Positions 22,246 through 32,875 of a stretch of DNA of 64,000 bases are shown in pieces; position 1 is the first letter of the stretch, and the number at the start of each line of letters is the position of its first letter. Origin of the DNA: Adiantum capillus-veneris (lineage: Eukaryota; Streptophyta; Polypodiopsida; Polypodiales; Pteridaceae). The stretch covers positions 99,091,985 through 99,155,984 of the forward strand of contig CM043971.1 of assembly GCA_014529385.2 (NCBI GenBank), written 5' to 3'. A program made the position numbers and the translations under genes. The notes under the pieces are model-generated. The model saw only the letters and a program-made list of their open reading frames with translations. It had not been told where the DNA came from and made no database searches.

Positions 22246-22479
22246 CCCTTATTGTCATGTACTGGAGACAATAATGTAAGCTCACATGACATTTATGACA
22301 CTTTGTTGCCTCTTTTCAGTGGTGGAAAGACAAATGTAAATTCTAATGAGGCAAATGTACAGCCTATGGGGGTTTCCAAAAATGTTACAGATCAGCCTAT
22401 TACTAATGTAGATGTACATAATGTACTTGATAAGGAAAGGGCTGAAAATGAGCAGGCTATAGGTCTGCCAAAATGGCTG

Positions 22480-22825
22480 GTGCATACATTGCGTGATAGT
22501 AAATTGGATGCACCTTTGTCTAGTCGTACTTGTTCAAGCTCTCGCCATGCATCTTATGCATCAGATTGTTATGCTTTGGCTGTGTCTAGCTTACATGATG
22601 TTGAGGAGCCTCTGTCTTTTGATGAAGCACATAATTCAAAAAATTGGATGGCTGCCATGCAATCATAATATGATTCACTTATAGAAAATGACACATGGAC
22701 TTTATGTGATTTGCCTTCTAGCAAAAAGGCCATTGGTACGAAGTGGGTTTACAATTTTAAATGCAAGCTGGATGGTGAGATCAATCTCCATAAGGCTCGA
22801 CTTGCTGCAAAGGGTTATGCACAAC
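22480..22825 (+). pseudogene. Copia reverse transcriptase, 5' part (before the gypsy insertion)
   Basis: The RT start is recognisable as N-W-M-A-A-M-Q-S (stop TAA at 22,666-22,668), D-T-W-T-L-C-D-L-P, G-T-K-W-V-Y-N-F-K and H-K-A-R-L-A-A-K-G-Y-A-Q. It stops inside the K-G-Y-A-Q motif at 22,825. The same frame resumes at 32,876-32,881 with Q-K-G-I-D-Y-E-E-T-F-A-P once the insert and one ACAAC copy are removed. Confidence 0.9.
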
Positions 22826-23141
22826 TGTTAACCCTCACGGCTCACGGACACCCCATCACCTATGACGGACGTGTATTATGTATTTGGTAGAGTCAGGTAC
22901 CGGGCTTGTCGGACCAATAGAAAAAGGGTAAGAGTGATCGCCGATGAGAGGCGCACTCTAAGTGGGACATTCAAGGGATTAGTTGGCTAAGCATGGGCGC
23001 CCAAGTGTGAATGGGGTGAGCTCATATAAAAGCCAACTAAACCTAAAATTCACTCATTCTCTCATTTGTGCAATAGAAGAGTGCTCTTGCTCCATCTCCA
23101 TCTCCATCTTCTTCTTCTTCACCTCCTTGTGTGTGTGTGCA

Positions 23142-23201
<60 letters not shown>

Positions 23202-23444
23202 TGTGTGCGATCGAGCATTACGAAGGCACGACGGCGGCGAAGCGGTTGAGCGCGGCACGACTGCAGCTTCTTCTTCATCGCAGCGAGGAATCCTCCACGG
23301 CAGGAGCATAGAGCGGTGAGTGACACACCATTGCCCTCTTTTGAGCTTGCTAGATTAGTCTTGTTGTGTGCTTGGAGCCATTTGTGGCTCGCACACGGTG
23401 TATCGGCAAGTCCCTTGCTTCGACAATGCGGCAAGGAGCGCACA
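22826..23444 (+). repeat. Gypsy 5' LTR (first copy)
   Basis: It starts TGTTAACCCTCACGG and ends AAGGAGCGCACA. It holds a TATA box CATATAAAAG at 23,023-23,032, 114 bp of putative R/U5 sequence, then a GA run of 25 units (23,144-23,193). Confidence 0.95.
23023..23032 (+). promoter_or_regulatory. LTR TATA box
   Basis: CATATAAAAG in the 5' LTR is repeated in the 3' LTR at about 32,426-32,435. It is the likely core promoter for the genomic transcript. Confidence 0.6.
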
Positions 23445-24587
23445 TTTTTGGCGCTGCTGCCAGAGAATCGCCCTGCACTAAGCCCAAGAGGCACTTTGTG
23501 CTTCTCCTATGAGTTGTTTGTAGTAGGAAAGAAGAGGAAGAGGAAGAGGAATGAGTTGTTTTTCTGTAAGTTGTTAATTTCTGTGTTGTCTGCAAGTTCT
23601 GTGTTGTCTGCAAGTTCTGTGATTTCTGCATAATGTTGTGTTTTCTGTTTGCACACAGTCTTTGCACAATTAGTAGTCGTTAGCTTGTTTCCAGTGAATG
23701 AATAAGTAGGAAGGTAGTTAGCAATTTCTGCTTGCACACAGTCTGCACACAGTTTCTGTCAAGGTTTGCCTGCACACAGTCTTTGCACAGTAAGGTAGTG
23801 AGAGAGGAAGTAGGTGGACAGTTAGCTCACTGTCAGTAGGCAGTTAACAGATTAGTTAGTAGATTAGTTAGTAGATTAGTTAGTGGTTAGCAGCATTGTT
23901 AGTAAGTAGATAAGGTAGTGAGCTGTCTGTGAGCTGTGAGTTGTTGACTGGGAGGTTAGGTAGGCGACAGTGTGTGTGGCCAAGAAAGGGTCACCAAAAC
24001 CGCGCGCGGTCGTCGCCACCAAAAAAAATAAAAAAAATAATAAATAATAATAATAAAAAAACCGAAAATATTTAAGCGTGAGTGACTGGGCGGCCACACT
24101 AAAATTTTGATCGGGATCGAGATCATTTCCCCAAGCCCAAGCCCAAGCCCAAGCCCAAGCCCAAGCCTCAAGCCTCAGTCTTATGATATATACTAGACTC
24201 ACTCTTATATATATACCCTACTCCCTCAAGAGGGAATGAGAGCATGTGGGGCAAGTCCTCCACTCTCCTCCCTTCTCTTCCCACTTGCACCCTTAGACTT
24301 TCTAATTTGGGCCTAGTTCCCTACTAGAAATTGATGGTTTTAGGGATTCCGAGGGCATAAAGTGACCAAACGGAGGGCTGTAAAGCACGGCACGTCCCTC
24401 TGACCGAGATGCTCGTTTTGAGCTATCATACGTTCTATTCTATAGCTGGGTAAAAAAAAAAGGACCAAAAAATCAAAAAATAAATAAATAAATAAATAAG
24501 AAAAGACTTGGGTTGCAAAACACCCAAAATTACTAGGTGAGCAGCCTTCACGGGCCCTCACTGACACTTCTAGGGGATCCAAGTCAT
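23445..24587 (+). other. Gypsy leader with short repeats
   Basis: The leader contains TGTTGTCTGCAAGTTC direct repeats (23,580-23,620), GATTAGTTAGTA repeats (23,850-23,890), six to seven CCCAAG units (24,131-24,167) and an AAAT run (24,478-24,499). No convincing ORF is seen. The frames at 23,316-23,633 and 23,876-24,202 are repeat-driven. Confidence 0.6.
23448..23461 (+). other. Gypsy primer binding site
   Basis: TTGGCGCTGCTGCC follows the LTR by three bases and resembles the TTGGCGCCGTTGCC-type site of plant Athila/Tat gypsy elements. Confidence 0.6.
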
Positions 24588-26171
24588 ATGAACCTACGCT
24601 ATGGACGAGTGTTAGAGCACGAGCATATTGGTAGTGCCTCCATTTATGCGGGCACCCATTATTCCTCCACCCTAGGTTCTGGACCTTCGGCCGGGACTCA
24701 AGGTAGCGCGACCCAAGATCCTCATATCGCGTCTAGTGATTCTTCCTCTGACTACGAAGTCATGGAGGGGTATCCTACACCAAACCCTGATAGTTCAAGT
24801 CAAGACATGCATGCCATGGGCCCACGGCCCGGGTCCAGCGTGTTTAGCCGCTTAAAAGAGACCCTTAGTAGAGCTACTCGCTCCGAACATGCGGTTAATG
24901 AAATAAATGAAGGGAGTGGGGAAGTAAATTCGTCATTCATGCCTAAAATGGACCCTATGCTTCTTGAGAGTGTGCATGTGAAATGTTCCATCCACTGCAC
25001 CTCCTGATCCTTTAGGACTATCTCCCTCTGAGGTTTTACTACCCGATGGTAGGAGTCTTGCCGAAGTGCAAGAGATCGAACGCTATATGCAAGCAACAAG
25101 GGAGAGGGAAATTGAGAACCTACGAAGGCTAGAACAAAGTCGAGCCCTGAAAGCAAAGGCTCCTATGGAAACAATCATGCCAGGCGAGCAACCGAGTGCT
25201 CCCAAGGTAGCAGTCACGGAGGGGCAAGCTATGGGGAGCAATAATGCTTCCACTTCAAGGGAAACCTCCAGCACGCCAGGCCTAGATGGGATATTCCTAA
25301 ACGAAAATTGGGAGTATGACCTACAAGCAGAAGCTTTAACTGATCGATACACAGGACACACCTATCATGTGGGTTGGTTAGATGTTCTACAATCCACATC
25401 GGGTGCTACTAGCATAGATGAGCAACAACAGAAAGTCTGTGATGTCCTCCATAGGATTGTCGGCAGAAAGACAGAACACAGGGATCAACATGCCTTCAAC
25501 AGGCCTAATGAGATTCTTGGATACGGGAAAGGCCAACCAACAAACCCTGTCACAAATGGAGACTCCCTCAGTGAGCCCCATTGATCCTCCATATGTTGTT
25601 TCGCCAGGAGCCTCAGTACAATCTGAGCCCACAAGTGGCAGCTTTACCTTCCTAGATCTAGCTCATCTTTCTCTTAATGACACTACGGCTACCATACATA
25701 TCCCAATGGTGAGCATGACAAGAAGTACACCATGGAGTTCATTTGTTAACACGGCGCCGATGCCTAGTAGGACAGTGCCCCCAACTATACCTACATGTAT
25801 GTATCAATCATGTGCACCTGTCGTACCTCAGCCTCATGTAGCTCCTACACCTCCGATTATTCCAAGAGCTTACAATCCACAATGGAATTATCCAAGCTCT
25901 TATACAGGTGGAGCCATGCCATTTAATAATAACATGCCATATCAGGCACCCCCTATGCCTAGGGCCACGCCTGTAAACTTTGGACCACCGTCTTAACAAG
26001 AAACAAAGGTCATATAAGAGACGACGATATCGAGCAAATGTGAGAGCTAGGATAAACAAGGAAAGATCTACTGCAGAATGGCTTAGTTATCTAGGGGCAT
26101 GTGATGCTCATCGAAAGCTAGTAGACAATTGGGGTGAACATCTCCACAGTGTCATGTGGTGCAGATCGTGA
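24588..26171 (+). pseudogene. Gypsy gag-like region (first copy), three frameshifted pieces
   Basis: From ATG 24,588 a serine/glycine-rich product runs to a stop at 25,005-25,007. It continues in another frame with P-S-E-V-L-L-P-D-G-R and a Glu/Arg-rich helix (E-I-E-R-Y-M-Q-A-T-R-E-R-E) to 25,584, then in a third frame with a Pro-rich stretch (A-P-T-P-P-I-I-P-R-A-Y) to 25,996. A basic segment K-K-Q-R-S-Y-K-R-R-R-Y-R ends at a TGA (26,169-26,171). I see no CCHC knuckle. The basic patch may take its place in RNA binding. Position after the primer site and before RT is the main ground for calling it gag. Confidence 0.6.
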
Positions 26172-26849
26172 CCCACTGACCTCGCTCAATTGGAGGTTAC
26201 AGAGCCGAAATTGAGTCGAACTATAAGAAGACGTCAAAATCGAGAGTTAGCACAACAACAAAAGGAGGCAGAACTAAAAGAAAGGTCTCCGTCACCGTCA
26301 GGACAAGAGCCTGCTGACTTACATACGGCTCCTGAACATTTTAAATCTTATACCACGGGGGAGCGAAAGGTTGTGTATGCCAAAGCCCAACGAATACCTA
26401 CCAATGGAAGTAGTGGAGTCTATGATGGTCCAGCAGTAGTTAAAGAGATAGAATTAGCAGAACCGCGTGAGGAGTCTAAACCAGTCTTTATTGCTCAAGA
26501 CCTTACCGAAACTGAAGAGGCTGTACTTAAGGAGCTCCTCAAGGAATACAAGGATAGCTTTGCTTGGACATATCATGACATGAAGGGCGTTCCACCTTCT
26601 GTGGTGCAACATACAATTCCCATGATCAACACTGCTAAACCCGTCCAGCAACGACCCTATCCAATGAATCCTAAGTACGCCAAAATTGTACAAGAGGAGA
26701 TTGAAAAACTTATCCAATGTGGATTCATATACCCTATTGAGCACTCAGAATGGGTTTCTCCAATAGTCATTGTGCCAAAAAAGAATGGGAAACTAAGAGT
26801 GTGCGTGGACCTCAAGAAAGTTAATGCAGCCACTAGGAGAGATCATTAG
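26172..26849 (+). pseudogene. Gypsy pol, linker and start of reverse transcriptase (first copy)
   Basis: The frame has an Arg/Gln/Glu-rich linker and L-L-K-E-Y-K-D-S-F-A-W-T-Y-H-D-M-K-G, then the RT entry motifs R-P-Y-P-M-N-P, E-I-E-K-L-I-Q-C-G-F-I, S-E-W-V-S-P-I-V-I-V-P-K-K and L-R-V-C-V-D-L-K-K-V-N. It ends at TAG 26,847-26,849 just after R-R-D-H. No retropepsin motif lies in this upstream part, where gypsy elements normally carry it. Confidence 0.85.
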
Positions 26850-26852
26850 ACG

Positions 26853-29800
26853 ACCTTTGTGTTTATTCTTCTTGGGAGAAGCATTTGTTATATCTACAAA
26901 AAATATTTGAAAGGTGCAGATTTTATCGCATCTCATTGAACCCTTTCAAATGCCAATTTTGGGTTAAGCATGGAGTCATTCTAGGGCATATAGTGTCCAA
27001 GAACGGGATATCCACAGATGAGAGTAAGATTAAAGCCATTGTTGATTTGCCACCACCTACGAACTATAAAGGAGTTCAAAGATTTATGGGCCATGTTGGT
27101 TATTATCGAAGATTTATTTTAAACTTTGCCGAGATAGCGTGTCCATTGTACAAGCTTCTTATCGAGTTTCACTGGACGGAAGAATGTCATCAATCTTATG
27201 TGTTATTAAAGAAGGCCCTAACAAGTGCTCCAATCCTGCGAACACCTGATTGGAATGTACCTTTTCATGTGCATATTGATGCATCAAATTTTGCTATTGG
27301 ATGTGTTCTAACTCAACCAGGAGAACATAAATTGGACTACCCTATTAGCTTTGCAAGTCGCCAATTAAATGATGCCGAGATGAACTACACTACTACAGAG
27401 CGCGAAGGTCTAGCTATGATTTACGCAGTAAAGAAATTTTCCTATTACCTTCTTGCTACCAAGTTTGTGTTTTATGTTGATCATCAAGCATTGCTATATT
27501 TGGTAAACAAGCCGTGTTCCACAGGTCGAATTACACGATGGTTGTTAATTCTTCTTGAGTTTGACTTCACCGTTGTTGTGAGGCCTGGGAGGAAACATGT
27601 CATGGCGGATCATTTATCTCGTATCCCTAATGGCGAAGCTCCTACGGGGGTTGATGATGAATTTCCTGATACTCCTTTGTTCATTGTTGAGACAATGCCT
27701 GAATGGAGTGAAAAGATTGTTAACTTCTTAGTTAATGGTTTTCCACCCAAAGAACTGCGAAAAGATATAGCTCGAAAATTAATCAAGGAATGCGAACCCT
27801 ATTGCTTACTGGCTGGAACTCTCTATAAGAGAGGAAAAGATGATGTTCTTAGACGCTGTGCCCGCGAGGATGAGTATTTATATATTCTACAAGAGGCACA
27901 CATGGGCGTAGCTCGTGGTCACTTTTCAGGAAAGTTGACTGCCCGAAAGATCTTACAGTCAGGCTATTGGTGGCCCACTCTGTTTAAGGATGCATCACTT
28001 TTTGCAAAGGGATGTGATGAATGCCAACGCTTCAACAAGCCACAAAGAAGGGATAGGATGCCTCTACATCCCATCAAGGTAACCCAACCATTTGAAAAGT
28101 GGGGCTTAGACTTTGTAGGACCGATTAGCCCGGCTGCACGTAACACGCAATCACGATATATCATTGTCGCTACCGACTATGTAACCAAATGGGCTGAAGC
28201 AAAAGCAACACGAAAGGCGGATGCAAAAACAACAGCTAAGTTCCTCTTTGAGAACATTATCACACGTTTTGGATGCCCCTTTGAACTTGTGAGTGACAAT
28301 GGAACTCATTTTATAAATGAAGTAATAAAAGAACTCACATCAAACTTCATGATATCTCACCACAAGTCTACACCCTATTATCCCCAAGCAAATGGCCAAG
28401 CTGAGAGTACCAACAAAACTCTCATCTCCATTTTGACAAAGACAGTCGAGGCTCATCGCACTGATTGGGACCTAAAGCTTACATTAGCTTTATGGGCTTA
28501 TCGTACTGCGTATAAAGTTGCTATTAATTGCACACCGTTTAAGATGGTGTATGGCCAAGAAGCAGTTATGCCATGGGAGTTTTTCATTCCTAGTCTTCGA
28601 GTAGCTTCTCAAGAAGGTTGGGATGGTAACCCCTTAGTGGAGCGATTATATATCCTGGAAAGGCTAGATGAAGAAAGGCAATTAGCTGTGCGAAATGCTC
28701 TAGTGGAGAAGGATAGGAGAAAGAAGTGGTTTGATAGCCATTTAAAGGATAAAGACATCAAGGTTGGTGATAAAGTTCTTATGTACGGGGTACGTAATGA
28801 AAAGAAGAAATTGAAATACGTTGTTAAGGGACCATATCGAGTGTGTGAAATTACTCCGCAAGGTACCATTCATGTGGAGACTCTAGATGGAGTTGAAACC
28901 ATTGGATTCCTTAATGGGAGTAAATTCAAAAGATATTATGATCCTCTAAACCAGGAAGAGTTGCAAGCCATCCATCAAAAGAAGGCTGCCAAGGAACAAG
29001 CAGAGCTTAAAAAAATCCAAGCAAGAGTTGAGACTCGAGAACGACAACAATGTCGTAGATGCCAACGAGAGGCTAATCTGGGAATCACGCAAGCATTTTT
29101 CGAGGACACAGATGACGACTCATTAGAATCTGAGCCACCCCTACGATACCCAATTGAGCTAAATAGCCCCTATGGGAAAGTACTATACAATGCCTTATTA
29201 GATACGGGAGCTAAACACAATTTGTTATCCTATGGAGTTTGGTGTCAATTAGGAAAACCGACCCTATCCCCGAGTACGATGCAAGTCAAGGACATTAATA
29301 AAAAGAAAACTGCTATTCTTGGAGTCCTTCAGACCCCTGTTGTCTATGACAATGGAAGCATAGTGCAGAGGTTTCTATTCATGCCCGCGGGAGCTATGGA
29401 AGACAACGTAAACCTGGGACACACGTGGATGTTGGCAACCAAATGCACTATTGATTGGGATACTGGTAGTGTCACGACGCGACCACCGACTCTTACCCCT
29501 ATCATTCAAGCAAAGTCACCTACGTTGCAAACTCTAGCAAAGTTGAAGGATAGACAACATTCACAAGCCAAGGTGGTTAACGCGTCTTTGCCGGCTACCC
29601 ATGAATCTAGCACTTCAACACTTGTAGTTGCAGCAAGCAGTAATATTGCAAGTACTCAACCTGCACGACCTAAGAGTACATATCAATGGGTCCCCAAGGC
29701 CTTACTTCCAACTACCTCAACCCTCCCATCCATTCCAAGAAAAAATTTCCTGGGAAAACCAAGAGCGCGCCCTAGGAGAGTCAAGACCAAATCACGATGG

Positions 29801-30334
29801 ATTCCAAAACGACTATTAGAAGCCCAAGGCTACTATGATGGAAATGAGCAAATTTGGGTACCTAAACATAAAATGTGTCCTTCCCTATCGACAACGAACC
29901 CATATGAGTCAAACAGTGTAACGCTAAAGCCAATGGCAGACCGTGGGAAGGGAAAGATCACAGAATGCTACACACCTAGTCCAGAGCTAGTTTGGGCTCC
30001 AAGGCAAAACCATTTTATTCCACCTAGCTCAGGAAGGGGGGAGTTCCATGAAGCTTCTAACTCCTCATGTAATACATCCATAGAGGTAAAAGCTTCTACA
30101 CAGCCTCCATCTATAGTAATGGACCTCCATGAAGCTACAAAAGAATCCACACCTCCCAGTGTTCAAGAATCACCTGATGAACCACTTCAAGTTCGATCGT
30201 GGGAGAGTACCTTACCACCCTTGCAACTTGACGAGGCACCTAGGGTAATAGAAAACTACTGGCAAAAATCCTCACCTATTACCAACTGGAACAATTGGTT
30301 TCAAAGGGTGCCGACATCATTTCAAACGGTATGA
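26853..30334 (+). CDS. Gypsy pol: RT end, RNase H, integrase, then retropepsin-like domain and W-P-motif tail
   Basis: The frame is open for 1149 codons from 26,885. There is no ATG there, and the RT similarity starts at D-D-L-C-V-Y near 26,850. Counting from 26,885, RNase H lies at about 125-245 (D132, E174, D199, D242), the integrase zinc site at H339, H346, C377, C380, and the catalytic triad at D409, D471, E507 with 35 residues between the last two. The GPY-like end V-K-G-P-Y-R-V falls near 648. A retropepsin motif A-L-L-D-T-G-A-K-H-N-L-L-S follows (Asp773, codon at 29,201), with N-L-G-H-T-W-M at about 843-849. The tail to 1149 is Pro/Ser/Thr-rich with W-V-P-K, W-I-P-K, W-V-P-K and W-A-P-R. 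The RT palm between R-R-D-H and D-D-L is deleted. The protease-last order is unusual and is repeated at 62-64 kb. Confidence 0.9.
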
Positions 30335-30434
30335 TCTACCCAAGGAAGGGGGGAGTGTTTGTGGACATCCATTATTCACTTGCTTCCCTCTCAACCTTTC
30401 TCCCTGACCTCTTAATCTCCGATCTTAGGGAATG

Positions 30435-30444
30435 TATATATAAA
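30435..30444 (+). promoter_or_regulatory. Internal TATA box upstream of the accessory ORF
   Basis: TATATATAAA lies between the end of pol and ATG 30,578, and the same sequence lies at the matching place in the second copy (61,975-61,984, minus). It could drive a separate transcript for the downstream ORF. Confidence 0.4.
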
Positions 30445-30577
30445 GCCTTATACTCACAAAAACAAGATAAAAAAGTAAAAGAGCAAGAGCCATAACACAA
30501 ATAAAAACAAATTATGCACAAGAACACGACCCTTGTAATATTTGCACTCTAACCATCATCTATTTGCGTGTACAAAT

Positions 30578-31000
30578 ATGGCTAGTACGCTAGAGTCATC
30601 CACTCATGCCTTGGGTGAGAGGTACCCTCGTTACTTTTCACAAATATTTCACATGGTCTTTCCAGTGCTTGCATGTGAATGGGATTTGATAGGTATGGTA
30701 ACATGTGAGAGGAATTTTGAGGAGTTAGAATGGCTCATACGTCTCTTGACCACGTCTGATCCATACTTAGTAGAGAGCGTTTCTCCCATTGCACAAGCCT
30801 ACCCTTTTGACCAAGATGACTATAGGCGTCTAGTGACCTTCTTAGTAAACATGGGCACCTATGATGAAGAAGAAAATTTACACGACTACACGGATGGCAC
30901 ATATGGTCTCATGGATGATGACTTTGTTTATCTCGACGACGAAGATAGGGGTTTATCCTTAGGGTTTCCCCCCAACTTCTACAATATCCTATTCCCTTGA
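30578..31000 (+). CDS. Accessory ORF of the gypsy element (unknown function)
   Basis: An ATG-initiated ORF of 140 codons lies between pol and the 3' LTR, the place where env-like or extra genes sit in some plant gypsy elements. It begins M-A-S-T-L-E-S-S, has E-R-N-F-E-E-L-E-W-L-I-R and Y-P-F-D-Q-D-D-Y-R-R-L-V-T-F-L-V-N-M-G, and ends very acidic (M-D-D-D-F-V-Y-L-D-D-E-D). I see no signal peptide or membrane segment, so it is not a typical envelope protein. The second copy (61,837 downward, minus) keeps the first 100 or so residues with about a dozen substitutions. No known family is recognised. Confidence 0.6.
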   Translation: MASTLESSTHALGERYPRYFSQIFHMVFPVLACEWDLIGMVTCERNFEELEWLIRLLTTSDPYLVESVSPIAQAYPFDQDDYRRLVTFLVNMGTYDEEENLHDYTDGTYGLMDDDFVYLDDEDRGLSLGFPPNFYNILFP

Positions 31001-32215
31001 CTCTCTAGGGGGAGTGCAAATAATTAGGTTAGGGTTCCTTATGTTTTTTGTTGTGTTTAATAAGTGTTGGTACCTTTTTCCACTAATGTGCCTCCTGGAG
31101 GTATTCCTTTTGTTTCCTAGTGTGTACAGGAGCGTGTTGCTATTGGTAGGATTTGGACCTTCATGGAATCTTTATCTCGACTCACTCTTCAAATCAAGCG
31201 CGACCATCGACACAAACAGGTGTTTCTTGTCCATTAGCATTGCCCCTTATCTTTTTTGCATCTATGATTGTCAGCTTTAATTGTGATTGGTAGCCTAATA
31301 TTCACCGCATTTGCTTAGTATCAAACATTTAATTCAATGTAATTTTTTGTCATAATCACTTGTCTAGGTTTAAAAATCAAGTAGTCCGATAAGCTAGTTT
31401 GACCAAGTTAGGTGTTAGAAATCTTCTCTTAATACCATGGGGAATGCCTTCCTAATAATCAATGGTTACTTAGGTTCTTAATCCGATTTAGGCAGCATTG
31501 TGTGAATGTACTAGGGCTTTCTAGTGGGCTTGACCCTATTGACCTTTAGCTTAAGTATTATAAAGGGAGTTTACTAGTGTGATGAGCCTCGGGAGGTGTA
31601 TCAGTGTTATATGACCCCCCAAAGTTACAAAATTAAAATGCTGAATATGAACAAACAAAAAATCAAAGTGCCACACTGTAAAATCTTAAGCTGGAAGAGA
31701 AATCTTAGCTTGATTTGGTACTTCACTCACATGTATTGCCTATGGTACTAGAGCCCTAGAGGTTCCCAGTATGGGCGCTTTTACTTGAAAAGCAAAAAAC
31801 CCAAGGCATAGAAAATAAGCACACACATCAAAATTGAATCACTGTGAAAAGACTTTGGAGGGTCAAAGAAAAAGTAATCAGTCAGGCGATGATTTCATGA
31901 GAATTCCTTTTATGGTAGCTTAACTACAAGGTCTTCTAGATATAGCCTCTAGTCAGCCCTCGAACATGAATACTTGGCTCTCGCGATTAAACAACTTAAT
32001 TGACCACACAAAATTAAGAAGCTTACCCATGGTATTAATATTCAATCTCTAGTGCCTTTCGACCATCAAATTAGCGACCCTAGACTTGTTTCATTTTTTA
32101 CCTTTACGTCTGTTTATGCATTTGATTACATTGCAATTTAATGTTCATTGCTGACAAATTGTTTGAAATTCTTTTACCAATCAATTTGTCTACCTAAAAC
32201 TGCATATGCTACATT
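31001..32215 (+). other. Gypsy 3' non-coding region with an insertion relative to copy 2
   Basis: The part up to about 31,362 (ending GTCATAATC) matches the second copy, and matching resumes near 32,175 (TTACCAATCAA). The roughly 810 bp between them are missing from the second copy. They contain no recognised coding motif, and I could not define its ends or a duplication. Confidence 0.55.
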
Positions 32216-32228
32216 AGGAAGGGGGGCA
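32216..32228 (+). other. Gypsy polypurine tract
   Basis: AGGAAGGGGGG followed by CA directly precedes the 3' LTR. The second copy has the same tract at 60,895-60,908 on the minus strand. It primes plus-strand DNA synthesis. Confidence 0.8.
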
Positions 32229-32544
32229 TGTTAACCCTCACGGCTCACGGACACCCCATCACCTACGACGGACGTGTATTATGTATTTGGTAGAGTCAGG
32301 TACCGGGCTTGTCGGACCAATAGAAAAAGGGTAAGAGTGATCGCCGATGAGAGGCGCACTCTAACTGGGACATTCAAGGGATTAGTTGGCTAAGCATGGG
32401 CGCCCAAGTGTGAATGGGGTGAGCTCATATAAAAGCCAACTAAACCTAAAATTCACTCATTCTCTCATTTGTGCAATAGAAGAGTGCTCTTGCTCCGTCT
32501 CCATCTCCATCTTCTTCTTCTTCACCTCCTCGTGTGTGTGTGCA

Positions 32545-32632
<88 letters not shown>

Positions 32633-32875
32633 TGTGTGCGATCGAGCATTACGAAGGCACGACGGCGGCGAAGCGGTTGAGCGCGGCACGACTGCAGCTT
32701 CTTCTTCATCGCGGCGAGGAATCCTCCACGGCAGGAGCATAGAGTGGTGAGTGACACACCATTGCCCTCTTTTGAGCTTGCTAGATTAGTCTTGTTGTGT
32801 GCTTGGAGCCATTTGTGGCTCGCACACGGTGTATCGGCAAGTCCCTTGCTTCGACAGTGCGGCAAGGAGCGCACA
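32229..32875 (+). repeat. Gypsy 3' LTR (first copy)
   Basis: It is nearly identical to 22,826-23,444, but its GA run has about 39 units (32,548-32,625) against 25, which accounts for the length difference. Confidence 0.95.

Larger units (their letters stand above)
22826..32875 (+). mobile_element. Ty3/gypsy LTR retrotransposon nested in the copia RT
   Basis: LTRs at 22,826-23,444 and 32,229-32,875 start TGTTAACC and end GCGCACA. ACAAC flanks both sides (22,821-22,825 and 32,876-32,880). The internal part has a gag-like region, RT, RNase H, integrase, then a retropepsin domain downstream of integrase, a further ORF and a polypurine tract. By eye the LTRs differ at about seven or eight bases outside the GA repeat (near 1%), so this insertion is younger than its copia host. 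The RT palm is deleted, so the copy could not move on its own. Confidence 0.95.

Noticed and set aside
23448-23461. A CRISPR-like or satellite reading of the repeated leader segments at 23.5-24.2 kb
   Set aside because: Repeat units are short, variable and without regular spacers, and the sequence lies between a gypsy LTR and gag in a plant genome.
31041-31280. A hydrophobic 79-codon ORF after the accessory ORF, similar in both gypsy copies, which looked like an envelope-type protein
   Set aside because: In the second copy one extra T after the ATG puts the start out of frame, so the similarity is best explained by shared DNA ancestry.
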